From: Melioribacteraceae bacterium | Lineage (GTDB): Bacteria > Bacteroidota > Ignavibacteria > Ignavibacteriales > Melioribacteraceae | Length of the DNA stretch: 64,000 bases | NCBI GenBank assembly: GCA_011525875.1 | Contig: WYBN01000012.1 | Span: 541,716-605,715 of the forward strand | Direction of reading: 5' to 3' | Part shown: one piece after another, positions 42,907 to 52,593 of the stretch | Position numbering within the stretch: position 1 is the stretch's first letter | Layout of the letters: each line of letters opens with the position of its first letter | Notes under the pieces: model-generated | What the model saw: the letters and a program-made list of their open reading frames with translations, nothing else | What the model was told of the DNA's origin: nothing | Databases searched by the model: none | Made by a program: the position numbers and the translations under genes

Positions 42907-44232
42907 TTAATACTTTAGTTCATTTTCATTAATAGTGTATGACCATTGTTTTTTACCTTCCCAATTGAAGCAATAGCAGGTTAACGTTCTGTTTTTTCTT
43001 TCCCCGGCAACTTCAAAATATCCAAAGTTTCTATCGAGAACCAATGTAGAGTCTATTCTTGCATCGTTGGGATAAGCCCTCCCCGATGGCCCAGCGGTGA
43101 GAGGAGAGATCGTAAACTCATGCAAAGCGTAATTATTAAATCTTTCGAGCTTCGTAACTTCCGAGCGGTGAACATCGCCGGTGAGAAATATAACTCCTGG
43201 AATCTTTTCCTTCTCAATTAATTGAAGCAGTTTCTCTCTTTCGGAGGGATATTGCGAATGATTCTCTCCTCCGGGGTTGGGATTTAGAAACTGAGTACCG
43301 ATAACAATAAATTTGAACGGTGCAAAGCTCGAAGTCAAAGCGTCAATCAGCCACTGTAATTGAGCATCACCTAAAATCTCCCGCTCAGTGGTCTTTCTGT
43401 ATTCCGGCACTCTGAATGTTCTATCATCTAGCAGAAAAAAATCGAGATCGCCCCATTGAAAATAAGTCGTGATACCTTCAGACCCGGCAATGCCATAAGA
43501 AGGATTCGCCCAGAATAATTCAAATACTTCTTTACTTATATCTTTTATCCACCAGCTTCTATCGCTGTTGTTCGGGCCAAAATCATGATCATCCCAAGTG
43601 GCATAATGGTGGGTTGATGCCAAAAGCTTCTGAAGCTGCGGCAGACTCCTTGAATGAGTGTAACGTTTGATAATGCTTGAACGGGAATTCCAGTCTGCTT
43701 CTCTTAAATAAACATTATCCCCCATCCAAACCATAAAGTCGGGCTTAACATCATAAATCCTATCGAATATTTCATAATTCGCTCCGTATGGTTTATTAGG
43801 TCTATCATAAATTTCTTCGTTGATATAAGCACAGCTGCCTATAACAAATTTAATATCCGGCGGATCATGGCGCCACTGCCATAAAACCTGAGTTTGAAAT
43901 ACTAAAGGATAGTTGAACTCTAATTTTGTTCCGTTCAAATATACTTCGTATTGATATCTACTGCCGGGTTCTAACTCACTCAAGATTATTGTTGCAGCAT
44001 ATCCTTTTGACTTTTCCGTAACAAATTCTTCCGTCCACAATGCATTGTTCTCCCCCCCCTCTTCAAAATATTTTATCTGAACATTGACTTCTTTTTTTGT
44101 CTGCAGCCATACAGCAGCTTCTCTCATGTGCGAATATCCAAGCATGGGTCCGGAAATCAGAAGATCTTCATTTGGAGAACATGCCGCTGCTGCGTATAGT
44201 AACAATAATCCAGCGTAATATTTTACTCTCAT
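42907..44232 (-). CDS. PhoD-like metallophosphoesterase lipoprotein
   Basis: This 441-aa exported protein has a lipoprotein signal (LLLYAAAACSPNE). An N-terminal Fn3-like PhoD domain comes first, followed by a metallophosphatase with KFVIGSCAYINEE, MVWMGDNVYLREADW, YATWDDHDFGPNNSDR and FLTGDVHRSEVTKLE. PhoD enzymes are Fe/Ca-dependent phosphodiesterase-phosphatases that release phosphate from organic sources. The protein probably sits in the periplasm or on the surface. No Pho box was identified by eye. Confidence 0.88.
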   Translation of the reverse strand: MRVKYYAGLLLLYAAAACSPNEDLLISGPMLGYSHMREAAVWLQTKKEVNVQIKYFEEGGENNALWTEEFVTEKSKGYAATIILSELEPGSRYQYEVYLNGTKLEFNYPLVFQTQVLWQWRHDPPDIKFVIGSCAYINEEIYDRPNKPYGANYEIFDRIYDVKPDFMVWMGDNVYLREADWNSRSSIIKRYTHSRSLPQLQKLLASTHHYATWDDHDFGPNNSDRSWWIKDISKEVFELFWANPSYGIAGSEGITTYFQWGDLDFFLLDDRTFRVPEYRKTTEREILGDAQLQWLIDALTSSFAPFKFIVIGTQFLNPNPGGENHSQYPSEREKLLQLIEKEKIPGVIFLTGDVHRSEVTKLERFNNYALHEFTISPLTAGPSGRAYPNDARIDSTLVLDRNFGYFEVAGERKNRTLTCYCFNWEGKKQWSYTINENELKY

Positions 44233-44331
44233 TTTTTACCCGCTTATTTTATGTATTTTTTAATTATTTTCGAATCACAAATTGTATATACTTGACTGCA
44301 ACTTTTAAGCGCTTAAATTTATAAAAGAACT

Positions 44332-44745
44332 ATGACTACTAAAAAACAATTCGTAAATATTTTTCCATTACTTATCAGCCTGTTTGTTTTATTTACATCT
44401 TGCGACGATGCAGAGCAGGCAAGAGATATTGACAACAGAGTTATACCTTCCGAAAATGTAAGTTACAAGGAACATTTACAGCCGGTATTCTTCTTAAAAT
44501 GTTCCACTTCGGGTTGCCATGACGACCAGACTAAAGCCGGTTCCTACAGCATGACTACCTGGTCGAACACTGTGCAGCCTGGGGTTGTTGACCCTTTCAG
44601 TCCGGAGACGAGCAGATTAATGTGGAGCATTGAAGGGCTGGGCGTTAGCATGATGCCGCCGGTCTATTCGACAATACGCCCGATGACAAATAATCAGATT
44701 GAAGGCGTTCGGACATGGATAAAAGAAGGCGCACAAAATAATTAA
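44332..44745 (+). CDS. c-type cytochrome domain lipoprotein (PSCyt1-like)
   Basis: This 137-aa protein has a lipoprotein signal (SLFVLFTSCDD) and one haem attachment motif of the spaced type, CSTSGCH (C-X4-C-H), in LKCSTSGCHDDQTKAGSY. The MMPP motif follows, with Met as a likely distal ligand, and it ends WIKEGAQNN, the standard end of planctomycete-type cytochrome c domains. It is probably an electron carrier or a haem sensor on the membrane. Its stop overlaps the DUF123 start by one base (TAATG). Confidence 0.8.
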   Translation: MTTKKQFVNIFPLLISLFVLFTSCDDAEQARDIDNRVIPSENVSYKEHLQPVFFLKCSTSGCHDDQTKAGSYSMTTWSNTVQPGVVDPFSPETSRLMWSIEGLGVSMMPPVYSTIRPMTNNQIEGVRTWIKEGAQNN

Positions 44746-45230
44746 TGCCAGGAACTATATTCTCTATATATTCTGACGTTATAAGAGGCGGCGTGTATAT
44801 TTTGGAAATTTTCCTCGCCAAATCTCATCGATTAACAATCAAGAAGTTCAAACATATTATTCTGCCTGTGGGATATTACTATTATGTTGGAAGCGCTCAA
44901 AAAAACTTTACTCAAAGAATTTTGCGTCACCTTAAAAAAAGAAAAACAGTCCACTGGCATATAGATCATTTGACTTCATCAAGAAAAACAATTATCGAAA
45001 AAATATATTGCTTTCCCGGCAGCCCCAAGGTTTTTGAGGAAGAGGTTTCAAATGATTTTATTTATAAATCAAATGCTAAAATAATCTTGAAAGGTTTCGG
45101 TAATTCCGACTGCAAAACCACGCAGACAAATTTATATTTTTTAAAGAGAAAAATTCCCTACAGCCATTTCATCGAACGATACCAGTCAATAGTCCTCTTT
45201 AATCCTTCTTCCAAAGAAATTTCAGGCTGA
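44745..45230 (+). CDS. DUF123 (COG1833) GIY-YIG-like protein
   Basis: This 161-aa protein shows GGVYILEIFL, LPVGYYYYVGSAQKN, RILRHLKKRKTVHWHIDHL and a C-terminal GFGNSDCKTTQTNLYFL. This matches DUF123, a GIY-YIG-related fold found alone or fused to endonuclease III in archaea and bacteria. Enzymatic activity is unproven for the family. It starts in TAATG overlap with the cytochrome gene. Its last 73 bases overlap the end of the convergent epimerase gene. Confidence 0.85.
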   Translation: MPGTIFSIYSDVIRGGVYILEIFLAKSHRLTIKKFKHIILPVGYYYYVGSAQKNFTQRILRHLKKRKTVHWHIDHLTSSRKTIIEKIYCFPGSPKVFEEEVSNDFIYKSNAKIILKGFGNSDCKTTQTNLYFLKRKIPYSHFIERYQSIVLFNPSSKEISG

Positions 45231-46150
45231 AATTTCAGTTCTCCCTCCGCCTTTGATATATCACAAGTCCATGCTTCTTGCACAAAATCTTTTGCTTTCT
45301 CAAGGTTGAATGTTGCCGCCTTATTGCTGAATAGAGCAAATAACTGAGCAATTGCAGCCACAAAATAAACTATCAAATGAGGAATCTTTATATTAATTGC
45401 TTTTTTGCCTATTGCTTTACCAATCAGCATACTTACCTTTTCCCAATCGTAGAATTCTTTTGAACTTATATAATATGTTTGATTTACCGAAACGTCACTC
45501 TCGGCAGCAAGAAGGAAACCTCTTACAAGGTCCGCAACGTGTATTAAACTCACTCGTTTTTTATGGAACCCCACCAATGTCATAATCCCTTTTTGATAGG
45601 TCTTAAAGACGAGATAAATTTCCGTATCACGTTCGCCGTAAACCGCTGGCGCTCTGACTATTGTAATCGGTAAGATATTAGAAAATGATTTTGCTGTATT
45701 TTCCTGTTCTAATTTACTTTTACCGTAGGTTGTGATCGGTCGTGATTCGGAATCTTCATTAATTACTTTACCCTCGAGACTCGGACCGCCTGCGGTCTGC
45801 GAACTTACTATTAAAACTCGTTTGATATTTCTATTTACTTCAGCCAATACTTCAAGGAGTGATCTTGTAGTCGCAACATTACCTTCAAAATACCCTTCTT
45901 TGGTTTTTGATTTCACTACTCCTGCAACATGATATAAGTAATCAGCATCAATAAGTACTTCCGAAAGAGCCTTCTTATCGAAGAGTCCGCAACGATATAT
46001 TTTCAAATCCTTATTTTCAAGCCACCTTGTGTCGCTTGATTTTCTGATTAAACATCTCACCTCATGCCCTTTACTAAGCAGCAAGTCAACGAGATGACTA
46101 CCCACAAAACCATTTCCTCCGGTAACAACCGAAATTATTTTCTTCTCCAT
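45158..46150 (-). CDS. NAD-dependent epimerase/dehydratase, candidate ceramide reductase
   Basis: This 330-aa extended short-chain dehydrogenase has the Rossmann motif TGGNGFVGSHLVD, a Ser in LIVSSQTAGG and the catalytic pair in YGKSKLEQE. The ATG at 46150 follows AGAAGG and begins the family. The longer reading to 46249 adds a basic stretch with no match. It is divergent from serine palmitoyltransferase with only 125 bases between. In Caulobacter an epimerase-like protein (CerR) reduces the 3-keto group during ceramide synthesis, so the same role is proposed here by gene context. Confidence 0.8.
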   Translation of the reverse strand: MEKKIISVVTGGNGFVGSHLVDLLLSKGHEVRCLIRKSSDTRWLENKDLKIYRCGLFDKKALSEVLIDADYLYHVAGVVKSKTKEGYFEGNVATTRSLLEVLAEVNRNIKRVLIVSSQTAGGPSLEGKVINEDSESRPITTYGKSKLEQENTAKSFSNILPITIVRAPAVYGERDTEIYLVFKTYQKGIMTLVGFHKKRVSLIHVADLVRGFLLAAESDVSVNQTYYISSKEFYDWEKVSMLIGKAIGKKAINIKIPHLIVYFVAAIAQLFALFSNKAATFNLEKAKDFVQEAWTCDISKAEGELKFQPEISLEEGLKRTIDWYRSMKWL

Positions 46151-46275
46151 AAAACCTTCTAAATTATTGACATGATTGATTTTATACTTTTTTAGTAATA
46201 ACTTTGACGCCGTATTTTTAACCGTTTCAAAATTAAAAAAATACCGCATAAAAATATATACCTTGGAGGAGACTA

Positions 46276-47466
46276 TTGGATTTATACAAAAAGTGTTACG
46301 AGTTCACCCGGGCAGATGAAGTAAAAGCTATGGGTGTTTATCCATACTTCAGAGCGATTGAAGAGAATGAAGGTCCTGTCGTTCAAATTGAAGGAAGAAA
46401 AATTGTAATGGCAGGTTCAAATAATTATTTGGGTTTAACCGCTCACCCAAAAGTAAAAGAAGCTGCGATCAAGGCTGTGGAAAAGTATGGCACAGGGTGT
46501 TCAGGTTCTAGATACTTGACCGGAACCTTAGACCTGCATATTGAATTAGAAAACAAAATGGCTAAGTTTTTCAATAAAGAGGCTGTGATGTTATACAGCA
46601 CCGGCTATCAAACAGCTCAAGGAATTATACCAACATTAGTTCAGAGGGGCGAATACGTTGTTTCCGACAGAGATAATCATGCATGCATTGTCGCAGCTAA
46701 TTTAATGGCTAGAGGCGCTACTGCAGATATTCTCCGCTATAAACATAATGATATGGATGATCTTGCGAGAGTCTTGAAAAAAATACCTATTGAAACCCCT
46801 AAGCTTATCGTAAGCGACGGCGTTTTTAGTACCGGAGGTGAAATAGTAGAACTTCCTACACTCGTCAAATTAGCTAAAGAAAACAATGCAAGAATTCTTA
46901 TCGATGACGCTCATTCTGTGGGTGTAATTGGTAAAGGGGGCAGAGGGACTGCAAGCGAATTTGATCTCGTCCAAGAAGTTGATCTTACGATGGGAACTTT
47001 CAGCAAAACATTTGCTTCACTTGGGGGCTTTGTTGCCGGTGAGGCGAAAGTGATCGATTATTTAAAACATCATTCACCAGCGCTGATTTTTAGTGCATCG
47101 CCGACTCCCGCTTCTGTTGCTTCGGCTATGGCTGCACTTGAAATATTGGAAGAAGAACCTTGGCGTGTAGATAAACTAATTTCAAATGCAACCTACGTCA
47201 GAAAAGCTCTTAAGCAAGCCGGCTTTAATGTAGTTGACGGTAGAACGGCAATTGTTCCGGTTATTGTAGGAAGCGATCCGGTTGCATTCAAAATGTGGAG
47301 AGCTCTATACGATGCCGGCGTGTTTGTCAATGTGTTTATTTCTCCTGGCGTCCCTCAAGGGCGGCAGATGATGCGCACAAGTTATATGGCTACTCATGAA
47401 GAAGAACATTTGGATTATATCATTGATACCTTTAAAAAGGTCGGCAATGAATTAGGTTTAATTTGA
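46276..47466 (+). CDS. Serine palmitoyltransferase-type alpha-oxoamine synthase
   Basis: This 396-aa PLP enzyme has [18 protein letters not shown] at the N-terminus, [47 protein letters not shown] and the PLP-Lys site [19 protein letters not shown] is the pattern of Bacteroidota serine palmitoyltransferases, which distinguishes it from BioF and Kbl. The reaction joins serine and an acyl thioester to give 3-ketosphinganine. The start codon appears to be TTG at 46276, with GGAGGAG just upstream; no ATG fits. Confidence 0.85.
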   Translation: MDLYKKCYEFTRADEVKAMGVYPYFRAIEENEGPVVQIEGRKIVMAGSNNYLGLTAHPKVKEAAIKAVEKYGTGCSGSRYLTGTLDLHIELENKMAKFFNKEAVMLYSTGYQTAQGIIPTLVQRGEYVVSDRDNHACIVAANLMARGATADILRYKHNDMDDLARVLKKIPIETPKLIVSDGVFSTGGEIVELPTLVKLAKENNARILIDDAHSVGVIGKGGRGTASEFDLVQEVDLTMGTFSKTFASLGGFVAGEAKVIDYLKHHSPALIFSASPTPASVASAMAALEILEEEPWRVDKLISNATYVRKALKQAGFNVVDGRTAIVPVIVGSDPVAFKMWRALYDAGVFVNVFISPGVPQGRQMMRTSYMATHEEEHLDYIIDTFKKVGNELGLI

Positions 47467-47538
47467 TCTATAAAAATTTGTTAATGAAAAGCACACCATG
47501 CTGACGGGTTTACTTTTCTTTTTTTGGGAGAACTCATT

Positions 47539-48657
47539 ATGAGTGAAGTGAAAATAAAAGTCGTACCCCAATCGCAGAGAAAAGCTTTTTTAAAATTTGC
47601 CTGGGAAATTTACAAGGGCGATTCTTATTGGGTTCCTCCTCTATTCATCGAGAAAATGAAAATACTCAACAAAGAAAAGAATCCCTTCTTCAAAAATGCC
47701 GATATGGAAATGTTTTTCGCATACCGCGGAGATAATATCGTGGGAAGAATCGCAGCGATTAAGAATGACACTCATATTAAAGTACACGGCGAAAATATTG
47801 GATTCTTCGGCTTCTTTGAATGCAAAAATGACCGCGAAGCAGCGCATAAACTTTTTGATGCAGCTAAAGACTGGCTAAAAAACAAGGGACTGTCTGCAAT
47901 GCGCGGTCCGGCTAATCCTTCAAGTAACGACGAATATGGGCTGCTCATTAAAGGGTTTGATGATTCTCCCAGATTAATGATGACATACAATCCCGAATAC
48001 TATATCGGCTTGATAGAAGATTACGGTTTTACTAAAGCTAAGGATTTATACGCTTACAGAATTTACAATGAGGAAATGAGCAAATCCGATAAGTTATTCC
48101 GTGTTGCCGAAATAGCGAGAAAGAGAACAGGCATAAAAATCAACCAGATTGATATGAAAAATTTTAAGGCTGAGTTAGAGAAAGTAAAGTATGTTTACAA
48201 TAAAGCCTGGGCACCTAACTGGGGTTTTATTCCGATGACAGATGACGAGATTGATAATTTAGCCAAGGATTTGAAACCTCTCGTTGAAGAGAGTTTAGTT
48301 TTATTCGGAGAAATTAATGGCGAAACTGTTGGGTTCGCCCTCGTAATGCTTGACTTCAACGAGTTATTTAAAGATTTCAACGGCAGATTATTCCCTTTCA
48401 ATTTTATAAAATTATTAACTAAAAGAAAAAAAATTAGCTGGGCTAGAACAATAACTCTCGGTATAATCCCCGAACATCAGAAAAAAGGGCTCGATGCCGT
48501 TTTTTATTCAGAGATAATCCACCGCGCAGCTAAAATCGGAATTTTTAAAGGTGAAGCAAGTTGGATACTTGAGGATAATGAAATGATGAAACGCGGGGCT
48601 GAAGTAATGAACGGAGAAATATATAAAATATACCGCATTTACCAGAAGGATATTTAG
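47539..48657 (+). CDS. GNAT-like acyltransferase, candidate bacterial ceramide synthase
   Basis: This 372-aa protein is chosen from the ATG at 47539 (GGGAG upstream) rather than the TTG at 47524. It shows DSYWVPPLFIEKM, EMFFAYRGDNIVGRIAAI, GFFGFFECKNDREAA, LSAMRGPANPSSNDEYGLL and GIIPEHQKKGLDAVFYSEI, the pattern of a two-lobed GNAT fold. It follows serine palmitoyltransferase by 72 bases on the same strand. In Caulobacter the N-acyltransferase of ceramide synthesis is also an acyltransferase of this general class, so the same reaction is proposed. That assignment rests on context and fold. Confidence 0.7.
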   Translation: MSEVKIKVVPQSQRKAFLKFAWEIYKGDSYWVPPLFIEKMKILNKEKNPFFKNADMEMFFAYRGDNIVGRIAAIKNDTHIKVHGENIGFFGFFECKNDREAAHKLFDAAKDWLKNKGLSAMRGPANPSSNDEYGLLIKGFDDSPRLMMTYNPEYYIGLIEDYGFTKAKDLYAYRIYNEEMSKSDKLFRVAEIARKRTGIKINQIDMKNFKAELEKVKYVYNKAWAPNWGFIPMTDDEIDNLAKDLKPLVEESLVLFGEINGETVGFALVMLDFNELFKDFNGRLFPFNFIKLLTKRKKISWARTITLGIIPEHQKKGLDAVFYSEIIHRAAKIGIFKGEASWILEDNEMMKRGAEVMNGEIYKIYRIYQKDI

Positions 48658-48683
48658 GGTACTAATTAATTTCAAAAAATAAA

Positions 48684-49565
48684 TTAGCCTTCAGAGGCTT
48701 CAATATATTTCGATATTCTCGCAGGGTCAACACGCTTGAGAACATCAAAAAGCGATCTATCTTCAAATTGCTTTAAGTAATTAATTATCTCGCCCGCTTT
48801 TGCTTCAAAAAATACATTCAATAAAACGCTTCTTCTATTCAGTTTAATTCTTAGTGCTTCAAGATTCACTATCAACTTTTTAATACTTTCAAACGTCTTC
48901 ATTTTGTTTTGATAAAACAGATCAAGCCCATTGAAGTGATAGTCCGTAAAATCTTGGCGGAATTGTTGAAAATTTGCTTCCAGAAGTTCTTCAATTATTG
49001 CACGTTTATTATAGCTTGTTGTTTTCATAATCCAAGCGTCGGAGTACTGCGAATTACATCCGAGAACTGCAATCTTCAGCGCTTCCCTGTAGAAGTCCGA
49101 ACCGGCAGAATAGTCGTACGAGTCGCTGTCCCAGCCGATAATTAAGTAAGCGTAGAAATCGAGAAAACTTGTCAAAGGATCAAAATCCGTTTGATTAAAA
49201 TAAAGCGGCTGATTTTTTTCATAACGGAATGACCATGAGTTGTCCATTATGCTAAGCATCAAACTGCTTTGTTCTAAACCTTCAAGCGGTCTTTGGCTTG
49301 AGATTACAACCTGCGCTGAGTATTGAGTCTCAGACGACGCCGATGTGAAAAAAATATTAAAACTACATTTGATTGGCTGCCATTCCCAGGGTCTGCCGCT
49401 AAATTGAGTTGTATTCAAATATGTTTCTATTTGATTGCGAAAACCCGAAAGTTTTTCTTTATAAGCCGTCTGAAGTTGTTCGTAGTTAATGGTTACTGTT
49501 GCATCTAACTCCTGCGAAAAAATTATTGCAGGTAAAAACAGTAATACTATTATAATTTTTTTCAT
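48684..49565 (-). CDS. DUF4835 protein, PorD-like T9SS component
   Basis: This 293-aa exported protein has a signal peptide (IIIVLLFLPAIIFSQELDA) and the family segments YSAQVVISSQRPLEG, DPLTSFLDFYAYLIIGWD and RALKI-like YREALKIAVLG. DUF4835 includes PorD of Porphyromonas, required for gliding and type IX secretion. The sorting-domain protein at 2.9-5.5 kb shows that this organism uses that system. It is divergent from the PorV-like gene. Confidence 0.85.
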   Translation of the reverse strand: MKKIIIVLLFLPAIIFSQELDATVTINYEQLQTAYKEKLSGFRNQIETYLNTTQFSGRPWEWQPIKCSFNIFFTSASSETQYSAQVVISSQRPLEGLEQSSLMLSIMDNSWSFRYEKNQPLYFNQTDFDPLTSFLDFYAYLIIGWDSDSYDYSAGSDFYREALKIAVLGCNSQYSDAWIMKTTSYNKRAIIEELLEANFQQFRQDFTDYHFNGLDLFYQNKMKTFESIKKLIVNLEALRIKLNRRSVLLNVFFEAKAGEIINYLKQFEDRSLFDVLKRVDPARISKYIEASEG

Positions 49566-49641
49566 TTTGTTCTCAATTGAATAATCCTATTGAATTCGAG
49601 TTTAAAAATGGATATTTTGATGCAATCATTCAAGGGCTAAA

Positions 49642-50505
49642 ATGATAAATTCATCTACCCTTTCCTATTCATTGATTCTACTTTTCCTGTCAAATATTTG
49701 TTCCGCTCAGATACTCCCCGGAAGCAAGCAAGTTGCGGTCTCTCACTCGGGCATTGCTTTGGCGAATGACGTATTTTCCTTGTACCTTAATCCGGCAGGT
49801 TTAGCACAGCTACGGTGGCGTGAACTAGGCGCATATTATTCCCCGTCCCCTTTCGGAATGAGCGAGCTTTCAAATGCTTTTGCGGCTTATAGCGAGCCTT
49901 TTTCATTCGGAACTATCGGTTTTGGTATTATGACCTATGGTTTCGAACTATACCGAGAAAATATGATCAGTATTGCATTTTCAAAAAGACTCGAAAGGAT
50001 ATTATACGGCGGCGTTACATTCTCCTATAAATCAATATCAATTGATAATTATGGAAACTCGAAAACCTTTATAGTTAACCTTGGCGGTTTGGTTTATATA
50101 ACTAAATATCTAAGAACCGGTTTTGCGTTTGATAATATCTCAAGGGCAACTTACGGTGGTTATAAAGATCAAATACCTTCAACTTTATCATTCGGTTTGA
50201 GTTACGATTTTTTAGATAATCTAATCATGAACACTGCACTAATCAAGGAAATTGACCGCAGCGAAGTGTATTCATTCGGCATTGATTATCAGCCAGTGGA
50301 ATTTATAAATATTAGAAGCGGTTTTAAAAATGAACCGGCATCTTTTTCCTTCGGAGTAAGTATAAATTATTCCTTATTTGAATTTGAGTATGCGGGTTTT
50401 AACCATCATGACTTAGGTTTAACGCACCAGTTCGGAGTAATTTTAGTATTCAACGAAGGCAAATCCAGAAATCTTGCAATTAAAGAGTCATTTATTTCTA
50501 ATTGA
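49642..50505 (+). CDS. PorV/PorQ-like outer-membrane barrel protein
   Basis: This 287-aa exported protein has a signal peptide (LSYSLILLFLSNICSAQ). The start of the mature part (GSKQVAVSHSGIALANDVF) leads into SLYLNPAGLAQL, the NPAG motif typical of PorV/PorQ and other FadL-like barrels, then alternating beta strands. It is smaller than PorV proper, so it may be a paralogue. Its stop TGA overlaps the TTG start of the next gene. Confidence 0.78.
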   Translation: MINSSTLSYSLILLFLSNICSAQILPGSKQVAVSHSGIALANDVFSLYLNPAGLAQLRWRELGAYYSPSPFGMSELSNAFAAYSEPFSFGTIGFGIMTYGFELYRENMISIAFSKRLERILYGGVTFSYKSISIDNYGNSKTFIVNLGGLVYITKYLRTGFAFDNISRATYGGYKDQIPSTLSFGLSYDFLDNLIMNTALIKEIDRSEVYSFGIDYQPVEFINIRSGFKNEPASFSFGVSINYSLFEFEYAGFNHHDLGLTHQFGVILVFNEGKSRNLAIKESFISN

Positions 50506-52484
50506 GTAATTATTACAAAATATTTTTTGCACTGCTGATTTTCCCATTATGGGTATTTGCTCAGAACGATACAACTTTCTCGGCTACGGACTACTTAATC
50601 GAAATTCTTGACGAGTCGAAGCTTGATGAAGAATCTTCAGAACTGCTGGAATATATCGAACAGTTATTAGATAATCCCGTTGATTTAAACAATGCAACCA
50701 TTCAAGGTTTATTAGTAATCCCGAACTTATCGCCTGCCGACGCGCAAAAGATTGTTGAACACAGAAGTAGCACTGGAAGATTTTTCTCCTTACTTGAGCT
50801 GAATGCAGTAGATGGATTGAACGAAGAAACGATAAGACGGATAAAACCATTCTTAACAATCGGAGCTAAAAGAACAGACGAACCACCCGGAGATAAAATC
50901 CAATCAATACCTTTTAAGAATTTTATTTCGATAAGAAGCAGATTACAATTTGACTTACAGGATAGAAAAGGATTTATTGATAAAAAGTATGCAGGCTCTA
51001 AGTATAAAACATATACCAGAATCGCTGGCGCATACGATTTGTTTCAATTTTCAGGAATTAGCGAAAAAGATCCGGGAGAAAAAAGTGCTGTTGATTTTCT
51101 TTCATTCAGTCTTTCTCTTTCAGACTACCGCTTTATCTCCAAAGCAGCAGCAGGTGACTATTACATTGAATTTGGGCAAGGTTTGGCAATGTGGGGACCA
51201 TACGGTTTTTCGAAAGGCTCGGAGGCAACAAGCACAATTATTAGAAAGAACCGCAATATAATACCATACACAAGCGCCGACGAGAATAGATTTTTTCGCG
51301 GTTCAGCGGCGGAATTACAATTTGATCAGTTCTTATTAAGCATTTATTTTTCTTCCAAACATATTGATGCAAATATCGAAAACGGATTAGTTTTCTCACT
51401 TCCGCGCGATGGCTATCATAGAACGGATTCGGAAGTGGAGAAACGAAATTCGCTGCATGAAAGAATGATCGGTTCAAAATTTGCTTATGTGCTTCAAAAT
51501 AAATTCAATGCCGAGTTTATAATTTTCAATTCGACATACTCAAAAGAATTTTCCGCTAAAAATGCTTATTCTCTAAAAGGAAAGTCCTTCAATTTCTATT
51601 CGATTTCTTTCAACGCTTTGTTTGGAAGTTTATATCTTGCTGGTGAGGCTGCATACAACGGAAAATACACTGCTTCAATTCTAAACGCACACGCAGAACT
51701 CGGAAAAAACTTGCGCATTATCTTATCATTTAGGAATTATGATAAGGGATACGCTAACCTCTATGCTAATGGTTTTGGTGAGTCAACAGGCACACAGAAC
51801 GAAATCGGATTTTATGCTGGGATGAAATGGAAAACAAATTACGGAATGATTTCATTCTATTTCGATCAGTTTAAATTTCCCGGTCCGACATTTTCAAATC
51901 CTTTGCCGGTTTCCGGCAATGAATTTTTGATTAATTACCGCAGAAACTTTTCTGGCGTAGTTGAATTCAACGCTTTTTACATAATTGAAAACAAAGAAGT
52001 CACTATAACCCAATCTAACAAGAAGGACATCTTTGAACGGTTTAAGAAACGTATTCGGGGCGATTTAACCGTTTTAATTAATCCGCAAGTAAAGATCAAA
52101 TCCAGATTAGAGATTCTAAATCTCGGATATGACTTAACTAAGCAAAGCGAAAGCGGCTTTCTTTCTTATCACGAACTCCGTGTAATGCCGCTCCAAAATT
52201 TATGGTTGAACTGCCGTATAGTTTTTTTTCAAACGGATTCTTATGATTCCCGAGTGTATCAGTTCGAAAATGATTTAAGCGGAGTTATGTCTAATCCCCC
52301 TCTTTTCGGGAAAGGCATAAGGTGGTATTTTTTGATAAAATATGAAATATTTAACAAGTTTTTTTTAACAGTAAAATATTCCGAATTATACAAACCCGAT
52401 GAAAAAACACTCAGTTCAGGGTTTGGCGAGATATTGAATAATCTTGATAATAAATTTGGACTTCAACTCGATTATAGTTTTTAA
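50502..52484 (+). CDS. Exported helix-hairpin-helix plus outer-membrane barrel protein
   Basis: This 660-aa protein has a signal peptide (IFFALLIFPLWVFAQ), then helix-hairpin-helix motifs at about residues 50-120 (PVDLNNATIQGLLVIPNLSP, ADAQKIVEHR, LLELNAVDGLNEETIRRI), then roughly 500 residues of amphipathic strands ending in an aromatic LQLDYSF. The HhH part resembles ComEA-type DNA-binding segments, here in the periplasm. DNA uptake across the outer membrane is one possible role; peptidoglycan or protein binding is another. The start is probably TTG at 50502, overlapping the previous stop. Confidence 0.75.
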   Translation: MSNYYKIFFALLIFPLWVFAQNDTTFSATDYLIEILDESKLDEESSELLEYIEQLLDNPVDLNNATIQGLLVIPNLSPADAQKIVEHRSSTGRFFSLLELNAVDGLNEETIRRIKPFLTIGAKRTDEPPGDKIQSIPFKNFISIRSRLQFDLQDRKGFIDKKYAGSKYKTYTRIAGAYDLFQFSGISEKDPGEKSAVDFLSFSLSLSDYRFISKAAAGDYYIEFGQGLAMWGPYGFSKGSEATSTIIRKNRNIIPYTSADENRFFRGSAAELQFDQFLLSIYFSSKHIDANIENGLVFSLPRDGYHRTDSEVEKRNSLHERMIGSKFAYVLQNKFNAEFIIFNSTYSKEFSAKNAYSLKGKSFNFYSISFNALFGSLYLAGEAAYNGKYTASILNAHAELGKNLRIILSFRNYDKGYANLYANGFGESTGTQNEIGFYAGMKWKTNYGMISFYFDQFKFPGPTFSNPLPVSGNEFLINYRRNFSGVVEFNAFYIIENKEVTITQSNKKDIFERFKKRIRGDLTVLINPQVKIKSRLEILNLGYDLTKQSESGFLSYHELRVMPLQNLWLNCRIVFFQTDSYDSRVYQFENDLSGVMSNPPLFGKGIRWYFLIKYEIFNKFFLTVKYSELYKPDEKTLSSGFGEILNNLDNKFGLQLDYSF

Positions 52485-52593
52485 GACAAAAATCGTACGA
52501 ATTCAGCCGTCTTTTGCCGCTTTTTCTTGCTATATTCTACACTACTATCTAATTTTGTTATCAAAAAAAAACACAATAAAAACGGAGAAAAGC

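Noticed and set aside
52444..52593. An isocitrate dehydrogenase start 50 codons upstream
   Set aside because: It overlaps the end of the HhH/barrel gene, while GGAG precedes the ATG at 52594, where the family begins.
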